Positions 14,540 to 24,152 of a DNA stretch of 64,000 nucleotides are shown piece after piece (the first letter of the stretch is position 1; each line of letters opens with the position of its first letter). A program made the translations under genes and the position numbers. The notes below the pieces were generated by a model. The model was not told the DNA's origin. It worked only from the letters and a program-made list of their open reading frames with translations, and did no database searches. Origin of the DNA: JBMNQH01 sp050944035 (GTDB taxonomy: Bacteria > Bacillota > Clostridia > Oscillospirales > Oscillospiraceae); the NCBI GenBank assembly GCA_050944035.1, contig JBMNQH010000008.1, positions 1 to 64,000 of the forward strand. The letters are read 5' to 3'.

Positions 14540-16831
14540 ATGAAACAAAAACAACCGGATGAATTCAATGCACAAGCCGCAAATGGAACGATGCTGCGCA
14601 GGATGCTGTTTTTAATGGCGATGTTCGGCATTGTGGCATTTGGAGTGGTGCTTGTCCGCCTGTATATTGTACAGGTAAAGGATCACGACTACTACGAATC
14701 GCTTGCGATGGAACAGCAGATGCGTGCAACAACCATTGCGGCAAATCGTGGTACTATTTATGACTGCAACGGCAATGTGCTTGCCGTCAGTGCAACCGCG
14801 GAGAATGTATATATCAGTCCTGCGGAGCTACAGGAATACGAGGAGGATGCGGAGTTTATCGCGCAGAATCTGGCGGAAATCCTTGATAAGGATTACGATA
14901 CCATCTTGGAAAAAGCACAGAATACGGCATCCTGGTATCAGACCATTGCAACCAAGGTGGAGCAGGAGACTGCCGATGCTGTGCGGGAGTTTATCAATAC
15001 ATACCACATCCGGAGTGTACGGCTGGAGACGACAACACGCCGCTACTATCCCTATTCCAGCTTGGCAGCACATATCATCGGCTTTGTTGGAACGGATAAT
15101 TATGGACTTAGCGGAATTGAAGCGATTTACGACGAGGAATTGACTGGCACAGATGGCCGGACGGTTCGAACAACGACCTCTGCTGGAACAGAGATGCTCT
15201 ATACCAACTTTGAGGATTATTACGATGCAAAAGATGGGGAAAGTTTGGTATTAACTGTCGATGCAACCATCCAGCACTATCTTGAGCGCTATCTGGAACA
15301 GGCGATTGCGGACTATGATATTCAAAACGGTGCAGCCGGTATTGTGATGGATATCAAGACCGGTGGTATTCTCGGCATGGCGAGCTTGGGCGACTATGAC
15401 TTGAACAATTACTTGGATGTCAGCGATGAGGCACAGACGTTGGTTGACAGTGCGGCCGACGACAAAGAGAAATCAGAGCTGCTTTATGAGGCGCAGCAGG
15501 CACAGTGGCGCAACAAGGCGCTGAGCGATACATACGAACCCGGTTCGACATTTAAAATTATCACACTTGCCATGGCATTGGAGGAAGGCGTTGTCACGCC
15601 GGAGGATAATTTTAACTGTGGCGGATCTGTTGCGGTAATCGGACGAAATAAACCGGTTAAGTGCTGGAAAACTTCGGGACACGGACCGCAGACCTTGACG
15701 CAGGCCGCACAGCACTCCTGTAATGTGGCGTTTGTCAACATCGGTCTGAAGGTTGGGGCGGAAACCTTTTATCAATACATTAAGGATTTTGGTTTTTTCG
15801 ACAAGACCGGAATTGATTTGCAGGGGGAGAGCGAAAGCCTCTGGTGGGATGACAGCGTATTTTGTGACAGCACCAATTTGTCCCAGCTTGCAGCGGCATC
15901 CTTTGGGCAAACCTTTAATATTACCCCGTTACAGCTTATCCGTGCGGTCAGTGCGGTTGCAAACGATGGCTGGTTAATGCAGCCTTACGTTGTACAGAAA
16001 GTGCTTGACAGTGACGGCAACATTGTCAAGGAGACGGAACCGACTGCCGTGCGGCAGGTTGTCAGCGAATCGACCAGTGATACAGTTTGTGAAATTTTGG
16101 AGCAGGTTGTCTGCGGCGAAGAGGGCACTGGAAAAAATGCCTATGTTGCAGGATACCGTGTGGCAGGAAAAACCGGTACTTCCGAGAAGGTTGCACAGGA
16201 TGCAGCCGGCGGCGATAAAGAATATATCGTTTCGTTTATCGGATTTGCGCCGGCCGACGATCCCCAGGTTGCGGTTCTTGTGCTGCTGGATACGCCCAGC
16301 AATGAATCCGGCGTCTATATCAGCGGCGGTCAAATGTCCGCGCCGGTTGTGGGCGGGATTTTATCCGATGTTCTGCCTTATCTGGGTGTCGAGGCACAGT
16401 ACAGCGAAGAAGAACTGAAAAAAATGGATCAAACCGTTCCGGATGTCAGTGGGATGACGGTATCTGAAGCAACCGCAGTTCTGGAAGAGCAGGGCTTTAC
16501 AGTCCGTGTCTCCGGGGAAGGGGAATCTGTGGAAAGCCAGCTCCCTGCTGCGGAGTCTGTGGTAGCATCCGGTTCGGAAATCGTGTTGTATACGGAGACG
16601 AAAACCGTATCACTTGTGGAATACGTTCCCGATCTGAGCGGGATGCGGTATGAAGAGGCAAAAGCCTGTCTGGCAGAATCCGGTTTGTATCTGCATTCAA
16701 AAGACTGGGCGATCGCGGATGAGGAAACGGCCGTGATTGCGACCCAGGATTTGACCGCAGGAAGCTTAACTGCATATGGAAGTGTGGTAACGGTGACGCT
16801 GGCGGATCAAAGCAATCTCGGACGGTATTAA
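14540..16831 (+). CDS. Class B penicillin-binding protein with two PASTA domains (SpoVD/FtsI type)
   Basis: A 763-residue septal transpeptidase. A transmembrane helix is near residues 20-42. The catalytic motifs are SxxK Ser336-Lys339 (GSTFK), SCN in the AQHSCN segment and KTG at 544-546. Two C-terminal PASTA domains follow (about 638-695 and 700-760, starting VPDVSGM and VPDLSGM). In the dcw position this is the septal PBP; B. subtilis has both PBP2B and SpoVD, and only one such gene is visible here. It may therefore serve both division and spore cortex synthesis, which is inference. Start ATG 14540 has GGAGG at 8-base spacing. Confidence 0.93.
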   Translation: MKQKQPDEFNAQAANGTMLRRMLFLMAMFGIVAFGVVLVRLYIVQVKDHDYYESLAMEQQMRATTIAANRGTIYDCNGNVLAVSATAENVYISPAELQEYEEDAEFIAQNLAEILDKDYDTILEKAQNTASWYQTIATKVEQETADAVREFINTYHIRSVRLETTTRRYYPYSSLAAHIIGFVGTDNYGLSGIEAIYDEELTGTDGRTVRTTTSAGTEMLYTNFEDYYDAKDGESLVLTVDATIQHYLERYLEQAIADYDIQNGAAGIVMDIKTGGILGMASLGDYDLNNYLDVSDEAQTLVDSAADDKEKSELLYEAQQAQWRNKALSDTYEPGSTFKIITLAMALEEGVVTPEDNFNCGGSVAVIGRNKPVKCWKTSGHGPQTLTQAAQHSCNVAFVNIGLKVGAETFYQYIKDFGFFDKTGIDLQGESESLWWDDSVFCDSTNLSQLAAASFGQTFNITPLQLIRAVSAVANDGWLMQPYVVQKVLDSDGNIVKETEPTAVRQVVSESTSDTVCEILEQVVCGEEGTGKNAYVAGYRVAGKTGTSEKVAQDAAGGDKEYIVSFIGFAPADDPQVAVLVLLDTPSNESGVYISGGQMSAPVVGGILSDVLPYLGVEAQYSEEELKKMDQTVPDVSGMTVSEATAVLEEQGFTVRVSGEGESVESQLPAAESVVASGSEIVLYTETKTVSLVEYVPDLSGMRYEEAKACLAESGLYLHSKDWAIADEETAVIATQDLTAGSLTAYGSVVTVTLADQSNLGRY

Positions 16832-16861
16832 CCGTTCATGGAGAAGAAAGAGAGAACAGTT

Positions 16862-18310
16862 ATGAAACTGAAAACGTTGTTGCAGGATGTACCAGTCCTT
16901 GCCTGGAAAGCCGATCCGGAACTTGAGATCAGCGATATCAGTTATGATTCCAGAACAACAAAACCCGGTGAACTGTTTGTTGCGGTTACAGGGTTTGAAA
17001 GCGATGGCCATCGCTTCATCGGCAGCGCGGTGGAAAAGGGCGCTGCGGTTGTCCTGTGTGAGCGGGAACCGGATTGTGCAGTTCCGTATATACTGGTGGA
17101 AAACACCCGTGCCGGCTTGGCATTGGCATCCCGCAACTATTTTGGCAATCCTGCAGCAGAGATGCGTGTCATCGGTGTTACCGGTACCAATGGAAAAACT
17201 ACCACGACCATGCTGGTGAAGCATATGTTGGAGCGCCAGCGCGGCGCGAAGGTCGGGCTGATTGGTACCAACCAGAACATGATCGGTGACCGTGTGGTTC
17301 CTACCGAACGCACAACGCCGGAGTCCTATGAGCTGCAAAAACTGTTCCGTGAGATGGTAGAGGATGGATGCAGCTACTGTGTGATGGAAGTTTCCTCTCA
17401 CTCCCTGGAACTGGATCGCGTTACCGGTATCCAGTTTGCCGTTGGGGTTTTTACCAATCTGACGCAGGATCATCTCGATTTCCATAAGACGATGGAGAAT
17501 TATGCAAAGGCAAAGGCAAAGTTGTTCGGCCACTGCGATTCCTGCTCCATCAATCTGGATGATGACTGGGCGCAGGTGATGATCGATGGGGCTACCTGTC
17601 CGGTGATGACCTATTCGGCTAAACAGGACGCCAATCTGTTTGCAGGACAGATTGCACTGTCGGCCAGCGGTGTGAAATTCAATGCCTATCACCACGTGGA
17701 CGATGTGGCCATGGTACCCATTGACCTCCACATTCCCGGAAAGTTTTCGGTTTCCAACGCGCTGTCTGTCATCACGATCGGACTCCAGCTGGGATTGAGT
17801 CTGGACGAGTGCGCGGAAGCTCTGTCAGACGCCAAAGGCGTTAAGGGGCGCGTGGAAGTAGTTCCCACCCACAGCGACTACACCATTCTGATCGACTATG
17901 CACATACGCCGGATGCACTGGAAAATGTTTTGAAATCCATGAAAGAGGTGGCCGAAGGCCGTGTTGTCGTACTGTTCGGCTGTGGCGGAGACCGCGACCG
18001 CACCAAACGTCCAATTATGGGAAAGATTGCTTCGGACCTTGCGGATTTTGTCATTGTCACTTCCGATAACCCGCGGACAGAAGACCCTGCAGCGATTGTT
18101 GCAGAGGTTGCAGCCGGAATCCCGGAAAACGGTGCGCCGCATGTGATTATTGAGGATAGAGAACAGGCCATTGTATGGGCAATGGAGCATCATGTGCCCA
18201 ATGATCTCATCATTCTTGCCGGCAAAGGACATGAGACCTATCAGATTATCGGCAAGACCAAGCGCCATATGGACGAACGGGAAATCGTCGCGGCAAATCT
18301 GTCCCGCTAG
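16862..18310 (+). CDS. murE: UDP-MurNAc-tripeptide synthetase MurE (meso-diaminopimelate type)
   Basis: MurE adds the third residue to the peptidoglycan stem peptide. The ATP motif GTNGKTTT starts at residue 108. The substrate-selecting motif DNPR is at 402-405, which in characterised MurE enzymes marks meso-diaminopimelate rather than lysine. The start at ATG 16862 gives the usual MKLKTLL N terminus and 482 residues; ATG 16838 is an alternative with a poor ribosome binding site. In most clusters murF follows murE; here mraY follows directly. Confidence 0.95.
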   Translation: MKLKTLLQDVPVLAWKADPELEISDISYDSRTTKPGELFVAVTGFESDGHRFIGSAVEKGAAVVLCEREPDCAVPYILVENTRAGLALASRNYFGNPAAEMRVIGVTGTNGKTTTTMLVKHMLERQRGAKVGLIGTNQNMIGDRVVPTERTTPESYELQKLFREMVEDGCSYCVMEVSSHSLELDRVTGIQFAVGVFTNLTQDHLDFHKTMENYAKAKAKLFGHCDSCSINLDDDWAQVMIDGATCPVMTYSAKQDANLFAGQIALSASGVKFNAYHHVDDVAMVPIDLHIPGKFSVSNALSVITIGLQLGLSLDECAEALSDAKGVKGRVEVVPTHSDYTILIDYAHTPDALENVLKSMKEVAEGRVVVLFGCGGDRDRTKRPIMGKIASDLADFVIVTSDNPRTEDPAAIVAEVAAGIPENGAPHVIIEDREQAIVWAMEHHVPNDLIILAGKGHETYQIIGKTKRHMDEREIVAANLSR

Positions 18311-18367
18311 ACATAAAACAGCAAAAATCAGGCTCGGTCAGAGCTTTTGTTGCAAGGGGAAAAACCA

Positions 18368-19378
18368 ATGACATTCAAGCTAATCCTGGCATTTATTGTT
18401 GCGTTCGCAGTGTCTGCGGCGTTTGGAAGCATCTTTGTGCCGTATTTACGGAAAATCAAAGCCGGACAGATGATCCGCGAAGAGGGACCGAAATGGCACC
18501 AGTCGAAATCCGGTACGCCGACCATGGGCGGCATCATTTTCATCTTTGGCGTTACTGCTGCCTGTCTCACCGTTGGCTTTGATCAAATGATAAAGGGTAA
18601 CTATACGCACATTCTGATTCTGGTTTTCGCATTGATTTACGGGGCGATTGGCTTTCTGGACGACTATGAAAAGCTGAAAAAGAAGCAAAATCTTGGTTTG
18701 ACTGCAAAGCAAAAATTTCTGTTGCAGTTGGTTGTAGCCATTCTTTTTATCTTTTTACTTCGTCGTCTGGGATACCTCGAATCCCATCTGTATATTCCAT
18801 TTTGGAATAAAACAGTTGAAATTCCGGAAGTGGTGTACTATATTTTCACCGCCTTTGTTATGGTCGGTACCGTCAATGCTGTCAATATCACCGATGGCAT
18901 CGACGGCCTTGCAACTGGTACGTCGTTGCCGGTCTGCATTTGCTACTCCGCGATTGCTTTTGCCTGGGGCACAAAATATACACCGGTCGGTATTTTTTCC
19001 GCGGGGCTCACAGGCGCTTTGCTTGGATTCCTGCTATATAATTTCAACCCGGCAAAGGTGTTTATGGGCGATACCGGCTCCCTGTTTCTGGGTGGTGCCA
19101 TTGTTGGTATGGCAATTGTAATGGATATGCCGTTGATTCTGATTGTACTCGGGTTCGTATTCCTCTGGGAGACGCTGTCTGACATCATTCAGGTGACATA
19201 TTTTAAGTTGACCCATGGTAAGCGTATCTTTAAGATGGCGCCGTTCCATCACCATCTGGAGATGGGCGGCTGGTTTGGTAAAAAGTGGAAGGAAAAGGAA
19301 ATCTTTGCACTGTTCACTGCGATTTCCGCTCTGCTTGCTATTCTCTCTTATATCGGCGTTTATGCCCGGTTTTTCTAA
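18368..19378 (+). CDS. mraY: Phospho-N-acetylmuramoyl-pentapeptide transferase MraY
   Basis: MraY transfers phospho-MurNAc-pentapeptide to undecaprenyl phosphate to make lipid I. This 336-residue polytopic protein has about ten hydrophobic segments and the conserved motifs HQSKSGTPTMGG, FLDDYEK (Asp pair), NAVNITDGIDGLA and the C-terminal FHHHLEMGGW. Start ATG 18368 follows AAGGGGAAAAACC. It lies between murE and ftsW. Confidence 0.97.
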   Translation: MTFKLILAFIVAFAVSAAFGSIFVPYLRKIKAGQMIREEGPKWHQSKSGTPTMGGIIFIFGVTAACLTVGFDQMIKGNYTHILILVFALIYGAIGFLDDYEKLKKKQNLGLTAKQKFLLQLVVAILFIFLLRRLGYLESHLYIPFWNKTVEIPEVVYYIFTAFVMVGTVNAVNITDGIDGLATGTSLPVCICYSAIAFAWGTKYTPVGIFSAGLTGALLGFLLYNFNPAKVFMGDTGSLFLGGAIVGMAIVMDMPLILIVLGFVFLWETLSDIIQVTYFKLTHGKRIFKMAPFHHHLEMGGWFGKKWKEKEIFALFTAISALLAILSYIGVYARFF

Positions 19379-19496
19379 AAAATAATGTTCTTTCCACGCT
19401 GGAGAGGACTGGATGCACGGCTCTCTGAATAGATATGATAACAGTCCGCCGTCTTACACTGACAGGATTGTGCGGAATCGATTCGGAGGGACCACT

Positions 19497-20669
19497 ATGC
19501 AAAATCATCGTTCGACCGTTCAATACTCTGCGCCCAGATTGGCGGAGACTCCACCGCCACCGGAGCGCGGGCGGGGCAGTTTGGATATTCCCATGTTGGT
19601 GCTGACACTGTTATTGCTTATTGTTGGCGTTATTACCGTGTTGTCTGCCAGTTATGCGCGGGCATATTATTCTACTTCGGAGACCGGCGGGAATGCCTGG
19701 TACTACTTTTTGCGGCAGGGTGTGTTTGCATTGGCGGGCGTGTGTGCAATGCTGGTTTGTGCACGCATTCCCATCGCATTTTACCGACGTATGGCGCCCC
19801 TGCTGTATGTTATTTCTATTGTGTGCCTTGTGCTGGTCCCGTTGATCGGAGTGGAAAGCGGTGGTGCAAAACGGTGGCTCAGTCTGGGATTTACAACCTT
19901 TCAGCCGTCCGAGATTGCAAAGCTTTCCGTTGTACTGTTATTTGGGCATATGATCTGTGGTTTCCGCGAGAAAATGCAGACGGTGCGATATGGGCTGTTG
20001 CCATTTTTGCTTTTACTTGTACTGGTAATCGGACTTTTGGTGTTGGAGCCACACTTGTCTGCCTCTGTTATCATTCTGGCGGTTGGAGCCATCATGATAT
20101 TTCTTGGCGGTGCCAAGCTCTGGTGGTTTCTTGGCGGCGCTGCAGGGGCCGTGGCAGCTGGTACGTTGTTCATTACGAAGTTTGCCTATGCCTCTTCGCG
20201 CATTACCTCCTGGCTGGATCCCTTTTCGGATACTTCCGGCAAAGGATATCAGATCATTCAATCCCTGTATGCCATTGGATCCGGTGGGTTGTTCGGTTTG
20301 GGGTTGGGGCAGAGTCGGCAGAAGTATTTGTATTTGCCGGAAGAACACAACGACTTTATTTTTTCCGTTCTCTGTGAAGAGCTTGGCTTTGTTGGAGCGG
20401 CGCTGGTTCTGGCTCTATTTGCCCTGCTGATCCTGCGTGGATACTGGCTGGCGATGCACGCCAGAAACCGATACAGTGCGTTAATCTGTGCTGGCATTAC
20501 CTCGCTGCTCGCCGTGCAGGTGCTGTTGAACGTCGCAGTTGTTACCAATCTTGTGCCATGTACCGGTATCTCTTTGCCGTTTTTTAGCTATGGCGGTACG
20601 GCCCTATTAATTCAATTGGCGGAGATTGGAATTATTCTGAGTGTTTCGAGAGAAATACCCGGCGCATGA
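19497..20669 (+). CDS. ftsW: FtsW/RodA/SpoVE family peptidoglycan glycosyltransferase
   Basis: A 390-residue SEDS protein that polymerises lipid II together with the class B PBP encoded upstream. About ten transmembrane helices follow a polar N-terminal tail with PPPPE. Family motifs KRWLSLG, PSEIAKL, PFSDTSGKGYQIIQSL and SLPFFSYGGTALL are present. I chose ATG 19497 because GGAGGG precedes it by 6 bases; the open frame extends 84 bases upstream without membrane-like character. As the sole SEDS gene here it may act in both septation and spore cortex formation (FtsW versus SpoVE cannot be separated by sequence alone). Confidence 0.92.
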   Translation: MQNHRSTVQYSAPRLAETPPPPERGRGSLDIPMLVLTLLLLIVGVITVLSASYARAYYSTSETGGNAWYYFLRQGVFALAGVCAMLVCARIPIAFYRRMAPLLYVISIVCLVLVPLIGVESGGAKRWLSLGFTTFQPSEIAKLSVVLLFGHMICGFREKMQTVRYGLLPFLLLLVLVIGLLVLEPHLSASVIILAVGAIMIFLGGAKLWWFLGGAAGAVAAGTLFITKFAYASSRITSWLDPFSDTSGKGYQIIQSLYAIGSGGLFGLGLGQSRQKYLYLPEEHNDFIFSVLCEELGFVGAALVLALFALLILRGYWLAMHARNRYSALICAGITSLLAVQVLLNVAVVTNLVPCTGISLPFFSYGGTALLIQLAEIGIILSVSREIPGA

Positions 20670-20685
20670 TGCGCCGTGGTTTTTG
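20661..20685 (+). terminator. Weak hairpin overlapping the ftsW stop
   Basis: GGCGCA-TGA-TGCGCC (20661-20675) followed by GTGGTTTTTG. The hairpin contains the ftsW stop codon. It could attenuate rather than fully stop transcription into murG. Confidence 0.4.
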
Positions 20686-20756
20686 ATAAATAAAACGAGA
20701 ACAAGAGAAAACAGTAGACACAAGACCCCTTGTGTTCATCGAAAGGGATGTAAGAA

Positions 20757-21896
20757 ATGAAATTTCTGTTTACTTGCGGCGGAACTGCCGGTCATATCAA
20801 TCCGGCGCTCGGTGTCGCAAGCCGAATCCGGGAGCTGCTGCCCGACTCGGAATTTTTGTTTGTCGGCGCAAAAGGAAAGATGGAAACAGAGCTGATTCCC
20901 CGTGAGGGCTATGATATCATAACCGTTGAGATTACCAATCTTCGCCGTGGTTTTAAACCGGATCAGATTGTACACAACCTGAAGACAGTCCGCAATGTCA
21001 TTGTCTCCATGGGGCAGGCGAAGAAGATTATTCAGGAATTCCATCCCGACGTTGCAGTTGGTACCGGCGGCTATGTCTGTTATCCAGTTTTGCGGGCGGC
21101 ACACAAACTGGGCGTTCCCACTGCGATTCATGAGAGCAATGCGGTGCCGGGACTAACCACAAAGCTGCTTTCCAAACTGGTGGATCAGATCATGGTCGGA
21201 TTTGAAGAGGCCAAAGCCAATTACAGTTGCCCGGAAAAGGTTCTGGTTACCGGGACACCGGTTCGCAGCGATTTCCGGAATCTGGATAAGACTACAGCAA
21301 GAGCGGAACTTGGGATTCCCGCGGAGAAACCGTTGGTTGTCTCTGTATGGGGATCTCTTGGTGCAACATATATGAACCGAACTATCGCTGAGATGATTGC
21401 GTTGGCAGCAAAAGATCCGGACTTTCTGTTGATTCATTCCGCAGGCAAACGCGGGTATGAAAGTATGCGTAAGGATCTTGCTGCGCGAGGTATCGAGAAC
21501 TGCGATCCACTTGGTTTTGAAGTTCGCGAGTATATCTATGATATGTCCCGTGTTATGGCAGCAGCAGACGTTGTCATGTGCCGTTCCGGTGCCTCTACGC
21601 TCAGTGAGCTGACCGCCATGGGAAAACCCGCTCTGCTGATTCCATCACCCAATGTTACCGGGAACCATCAGGAAAAAAATGCACGTGTGCTGGAGGCCGC
21701 TGGCGGTGCAAAGGTTTTGGTAGAAGGAGCATTTACAGCGGAGAGTTTGCTTGCAACCCTGCGGGCTCTGCTGGCGGATCCCGCAGAGCTGACTGCTATG
21801 TCAGAGAATATGAAGAAGACTGGTGTCGCAAGTGCCACGGATCAAATCGCGGAAATCGTCCTCGGTTTGGCGCAAAAGCACGCGGACACGAACTAA
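20757..21896 (+). CDS. murG: Lipid II synthase MurG (UDP-GlcNAc transferase)
   Basis: MurG adds GlcNAc to lipid I on the inner membrane face. The 379-residue GT-B protein has the N-terminal loop GGTAGHINPAL, the middle motif VSVWGSLGA and the donor-site region MCRSGASTLSELTAMGKPALLIPSPN followed by GNHQEKNA. The second Gly of the usual GGTGGH is Ala here, a common variant. Start ATG 20757 follows AAAGGGATG. Position between ftsW and ftsQ is conserved. Confidence 0.96.
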   Translation: MKFLFTCGGTAGHINPALGVASRIRELLPDSEFLFVGAKGKMETELIPREGYDIITVEITNLRRGFKPDQIVHNLKTVRNVIVSMGQAKKIIQEFHPDVAVGTGGYVCYPVLRAAHKLGVPTAIHESNAVPGLTTKLLSKLVDQIMVGFEEAKANYSCPEKVLVTGTPVRSDFRNLDKTTARAELGIPAEKPLVVSVWGSLGATYMNRTIAEMIALAAKDPDFLLIHSAGKRGYESMRKDLAARGIENCDPLGFEVREYIYDMSRVMAAADVVMCRSGASTLSELTAMGKPALLIPSPNVTGNHQEKNARVLEAAGGAKVLVEGAFTAESLLATLRALLADPAELTAMSENMKKTGVASATDQIAEIVLGLAQKHADTN

Positions 21897-21946
21897 CCGT
21901 TTGCCGCTGTCTGCGGTATTATCACAAAAGATACGGAGGTGCTGGT

Positions 21947-22687
21947 TTGGCCGGTTCCAAGAAAAAAACTTCCAGAAGTGTATTCCGCAAGCCACTTGTG
22001 ATTGTTACAATTGTTGCGGCGGTTTTGTTGTTCCTATGTACCTTTTTTCAGGTTTCTGAAATTGAAGTAAAGGGGGCTTCAACCCACTCGGAGCAGGAAA
22101 TTATCCAGGCAAGCAGAATTGAGGAAGGGGATACGCTCGTGTTTCTCAACCGCGTCAAGAGTGCGAGTTATATTTTCTCAAAGCTGCAAAATATCGAAGA
22201 AGTCAATATTTCCACCAGGTTCCCGGGAAAAGTAATCATTCAGGTAAAAGAGACTTCCATGATTGCTTATATCGAGCAGGATGGAGAAGCATGGGGAATT
22301 GATCCTGACGGGACAATTTTGACGGCGCTTGACAGTGACGATATGGAGAGCATGATCAAAGTTTCTGGTCTTGAACTCGAAGAGCCGGAAGTCGAAAAGA
22401 CGCTGAAAGACGTTTGTGCAAACTCTGAAGCGGTTACAGCGTTGTGCAGTGTTTTGAATGCGGTAGACAGCCGCGGCCTTGGCAGTGAGATTTCCGCAGT
22501 TGAGTGCGAAAAACCCGGAACGCCAAAACTGATTTACGGCAATTTTACAGTAATTCTCAATGCGTCGGAAGATTTTGACCATCAGCTTGCGCTGGTTCAA
22601 AACGCTGTATCGCAAATCGGAGAAAAAGAGAAAGGCACAATAGATCTGACCATTGATCAGCGTGTACATTATATTCCTGCAAAGTAA
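21947..22687 (+). CDS. divIB: FtsQ/DivIB-type cell division protein
   Basis: A 246-residue bitopic division protein with a basic N-terminal tail, one transmembrane segment (LVIVTIVAAVLLFLCTFF, about 17-35) and a POTRA domain right after it (VSEIEVKGASTHSEQEIIQAS). This matches FtsQ/DivIB, part of the septal FtsLB/DivIC-DivIB complex. The start is TTG 21947 with GGAGG at 6-base spacing; no ATG fits. It is the last gene before the terminator that separates ftsZ. Confidence 0.88.
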   Translation: MAGSKKKTSRSVFRKPLVIVTIVAAVLLFLCTFFQVSEIEVKGASTHSEQEIIQASRIEEGDTLVFLNRVKSASYIFSKLQNIEEVNISTRFPGKVIIQVKETSMIAYIEQDGEAWGIDPDGTILTALDSDDMESMIKVSGLELEEPEVEKTLKDVCANSEAVTALCSVLNAVDSRGLGSEISAVECEKPGTPKLIYGNFTVILNASEDFDHQLALVQNAVSQIGEKEKGTIDLTIDQRVHYIPAK

Positions 22688-22703
22688 GAAATTAGTGTGG
22701 CAT

Positions 22704-22737
22704 CCCGGTCGGAAAACGACCGGGCTCTGCTGTTTTT
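22704..22737 (+). terminator. Intrinsic terminator between divIB and ftsZ
   Basis: CCCGGTCG (22704-22711) pairs with CGACCGGG (22717-22724) around GAAAA, then CTCTGCTGTTTTT. It separates the cell-wall transcript from ftsZ. Confidence 0.8.
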
Positions 22738-22771
22738 AAGAATAAAAAACCGGGGAATCTTTGAAAAACTA

Positions 22772-22800
22772 TTGACCTCAGGTTGGAAATGCTATAAAAT
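22772..22800 (+). promoter_or_regulatory. Sigma-A promoter of ftsZ
   Basis: TTGACC (22772-22777) and TAAAAT (22795-22800), 17-base spacer. With the terminator upstream this makes ftsZ an independently transcribed gene. Confidence 0.65.
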
Positions 22801-22890
22801 AAAACAGAATATTCGGACGCTATAACTATGTCCGCCGCTGTGCAAACAGTTGGTCGGTTCTGATTAAAATAGAATTGGAGGACTTTGAAT

Positions 22891-24015
22891 ATGTCTTTTT
22901 CCGCAGAAAATGGTCCTGAGAATGTTGTAACAATCAAAGTCATCGGTGTCGGCGGCGCAGGTAATAACGTCGTCAACCGCATGGTACAGTGCGACACACA
23001 GGGTGTTGAATTCATCTCTATCAATACGGACAAGCAGGCACTGGCCGTTTCCAGTGCAACTCAGAAGATCCAAATCGGTGAAAAACTGACCCATGGTCAG
23101 GGTGCCGGTTCTGATCCCGAAATCGGCAAGCGTTCCGCTGAGGAAAGCCGTAACAACATTGCAAAGTGTGTGGAAGATGCTGATATGGTATTTATCACCG
23201 CTGGTATGGGCGGCGGCACCGGCACCGGTGCAGCGCCTTTGATCGCAGATATTGCACGTGAAGCTGGTATTTTAACCGTTGGCGTTGTAACCAAGCCTTT
23301 CAGCTTTGAGGGGCGCAAGAGAATGGCGCAGGCACAGGCAGGTATCAATGAGCTGCTGACCAAAGTGGATTCTCTGCTGATTATTCCCAATGACCGTTTG
23401 AAATATGCAACTGAACAGAAGGTGACCTTTGCAAACGCCTTCCAGATTGCAGACGAAGTGCTGTTGCAGGCAGTTACCAGCGTTTCGGATCTGGTCAAGA
23501 ATACCGGATTTATCAACCTCGACTTTGCGGACGTTACCGCTATCATGAAGGGTGCTGGATTTGCACACATGGGTGTTGGCTCCTCTTCTGGCAAGAACAA
23601 GGCAGAAGAAGCTGCCAAGATCGCAGTTGCAAGCCCACTGATGGAAACTTCTATCGACGGCGCACACGGTGTCCTGATCAATATCGCCGGTTCTATGGAA
23701 AACATGGATCTGGAGGATGTCGAATCCGCAGCGAATCTGGTACAGGGCGCAGCACATCCGGATGCCAATATCATCTTTGGTGCTTCCTTTGATGAAAGCC
23801 TCGGTGATGAAATCCGTGTTACAGTCATTGCAACTGGATTTGATGAAACAGCCGGCGAAGAGAAGAAGGAACTTCCGGCCAAGAAGGCTGCCCCGGCCAA
23901 AGAAGCAGAGTCTGCAGGTCTGTTCTCAGGTGCTGCTGAAAAGGCCGCACCTGAGGCACCCGCGCTTAGCAAGGATGATCCCTTTAATGAGATTTTCAAG
24001 ATCTTCAACGCATAA
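22891..24015 (+). CDS. ftsZ: Cell division GTPase FtsZ
   Basis: FtsZ polymerises into the division ring. The 374-residue protein has the tubulin signature GGGTGTG at residues 107-113 and the T7 loop region NLDFADVTAIM. The variable linker (Lys/Ala/Glu-rich, about 320-355) is followed by the unusual tail DDPFNEIFKIFNA in place of the common DIPxFLR-type FtsA-binding peptide. No ftsA is in the cluster, which agrees with altered membrane tethering (inference). Start ATG 22891 has GGAGG at 9-base spacing. Confidence 0.96.
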   Translation: MSFSAENGPENVVTIKVIGVGGAGNNVVNRMVQCDTQGVEFISINTDKQALAVSSATQKIQIGEKLTHGQGAGSDPEIGKRSAEESRNNIAKCVEDADMVFITAGMGGGTGTGAAPLIADIAREAGILTVGVVTKPFSFEGRKRMAQAQAGINELLTKVDSLLIIPNDRLKYATEQKVTFANAFQIADEVLLQAVTSVSDLVKNTGFINLDFADVTAIMKGAGFAHMGVGSSSGKNKAEEAAKIAVASPLMETSIDGAHGVLINIAGSMENMDLEDVESAANLVQGAAHPDANIIFGASFDESLGDEIRVTVIATGFDETAGEEKKELPAKKAAPAKEAESAGLFSGAAEKAAPEAPALSKDDPFNEIFKIFNA

Positions 24016-24042
24016 ACTTTAAGTCTTAACAGTACATGAAAG

Positions 24043-24078
24043 ACTTGCCCTGTGCCTTTGGCATGGGGCAAGTTTCGT
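24043..24078 (+). terminator. Intrinsic terminator after ftsZ
   Basis: ACTTGCCCTGTGCC (24043-24056) pairs with GGCATGGGGCAAGT (24060-24073) around TTT, with two wobble pairs, followed by TTCG. The downstream T-run is short. Confidence 0.7.
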
Positions 24079-24152
24079 AATTGGAATGGATAGTTTTGAT
24101 AAGGCAGCGGTACACTGATACAAATTAGCAATATGTATGAAGGAGAATGTCG

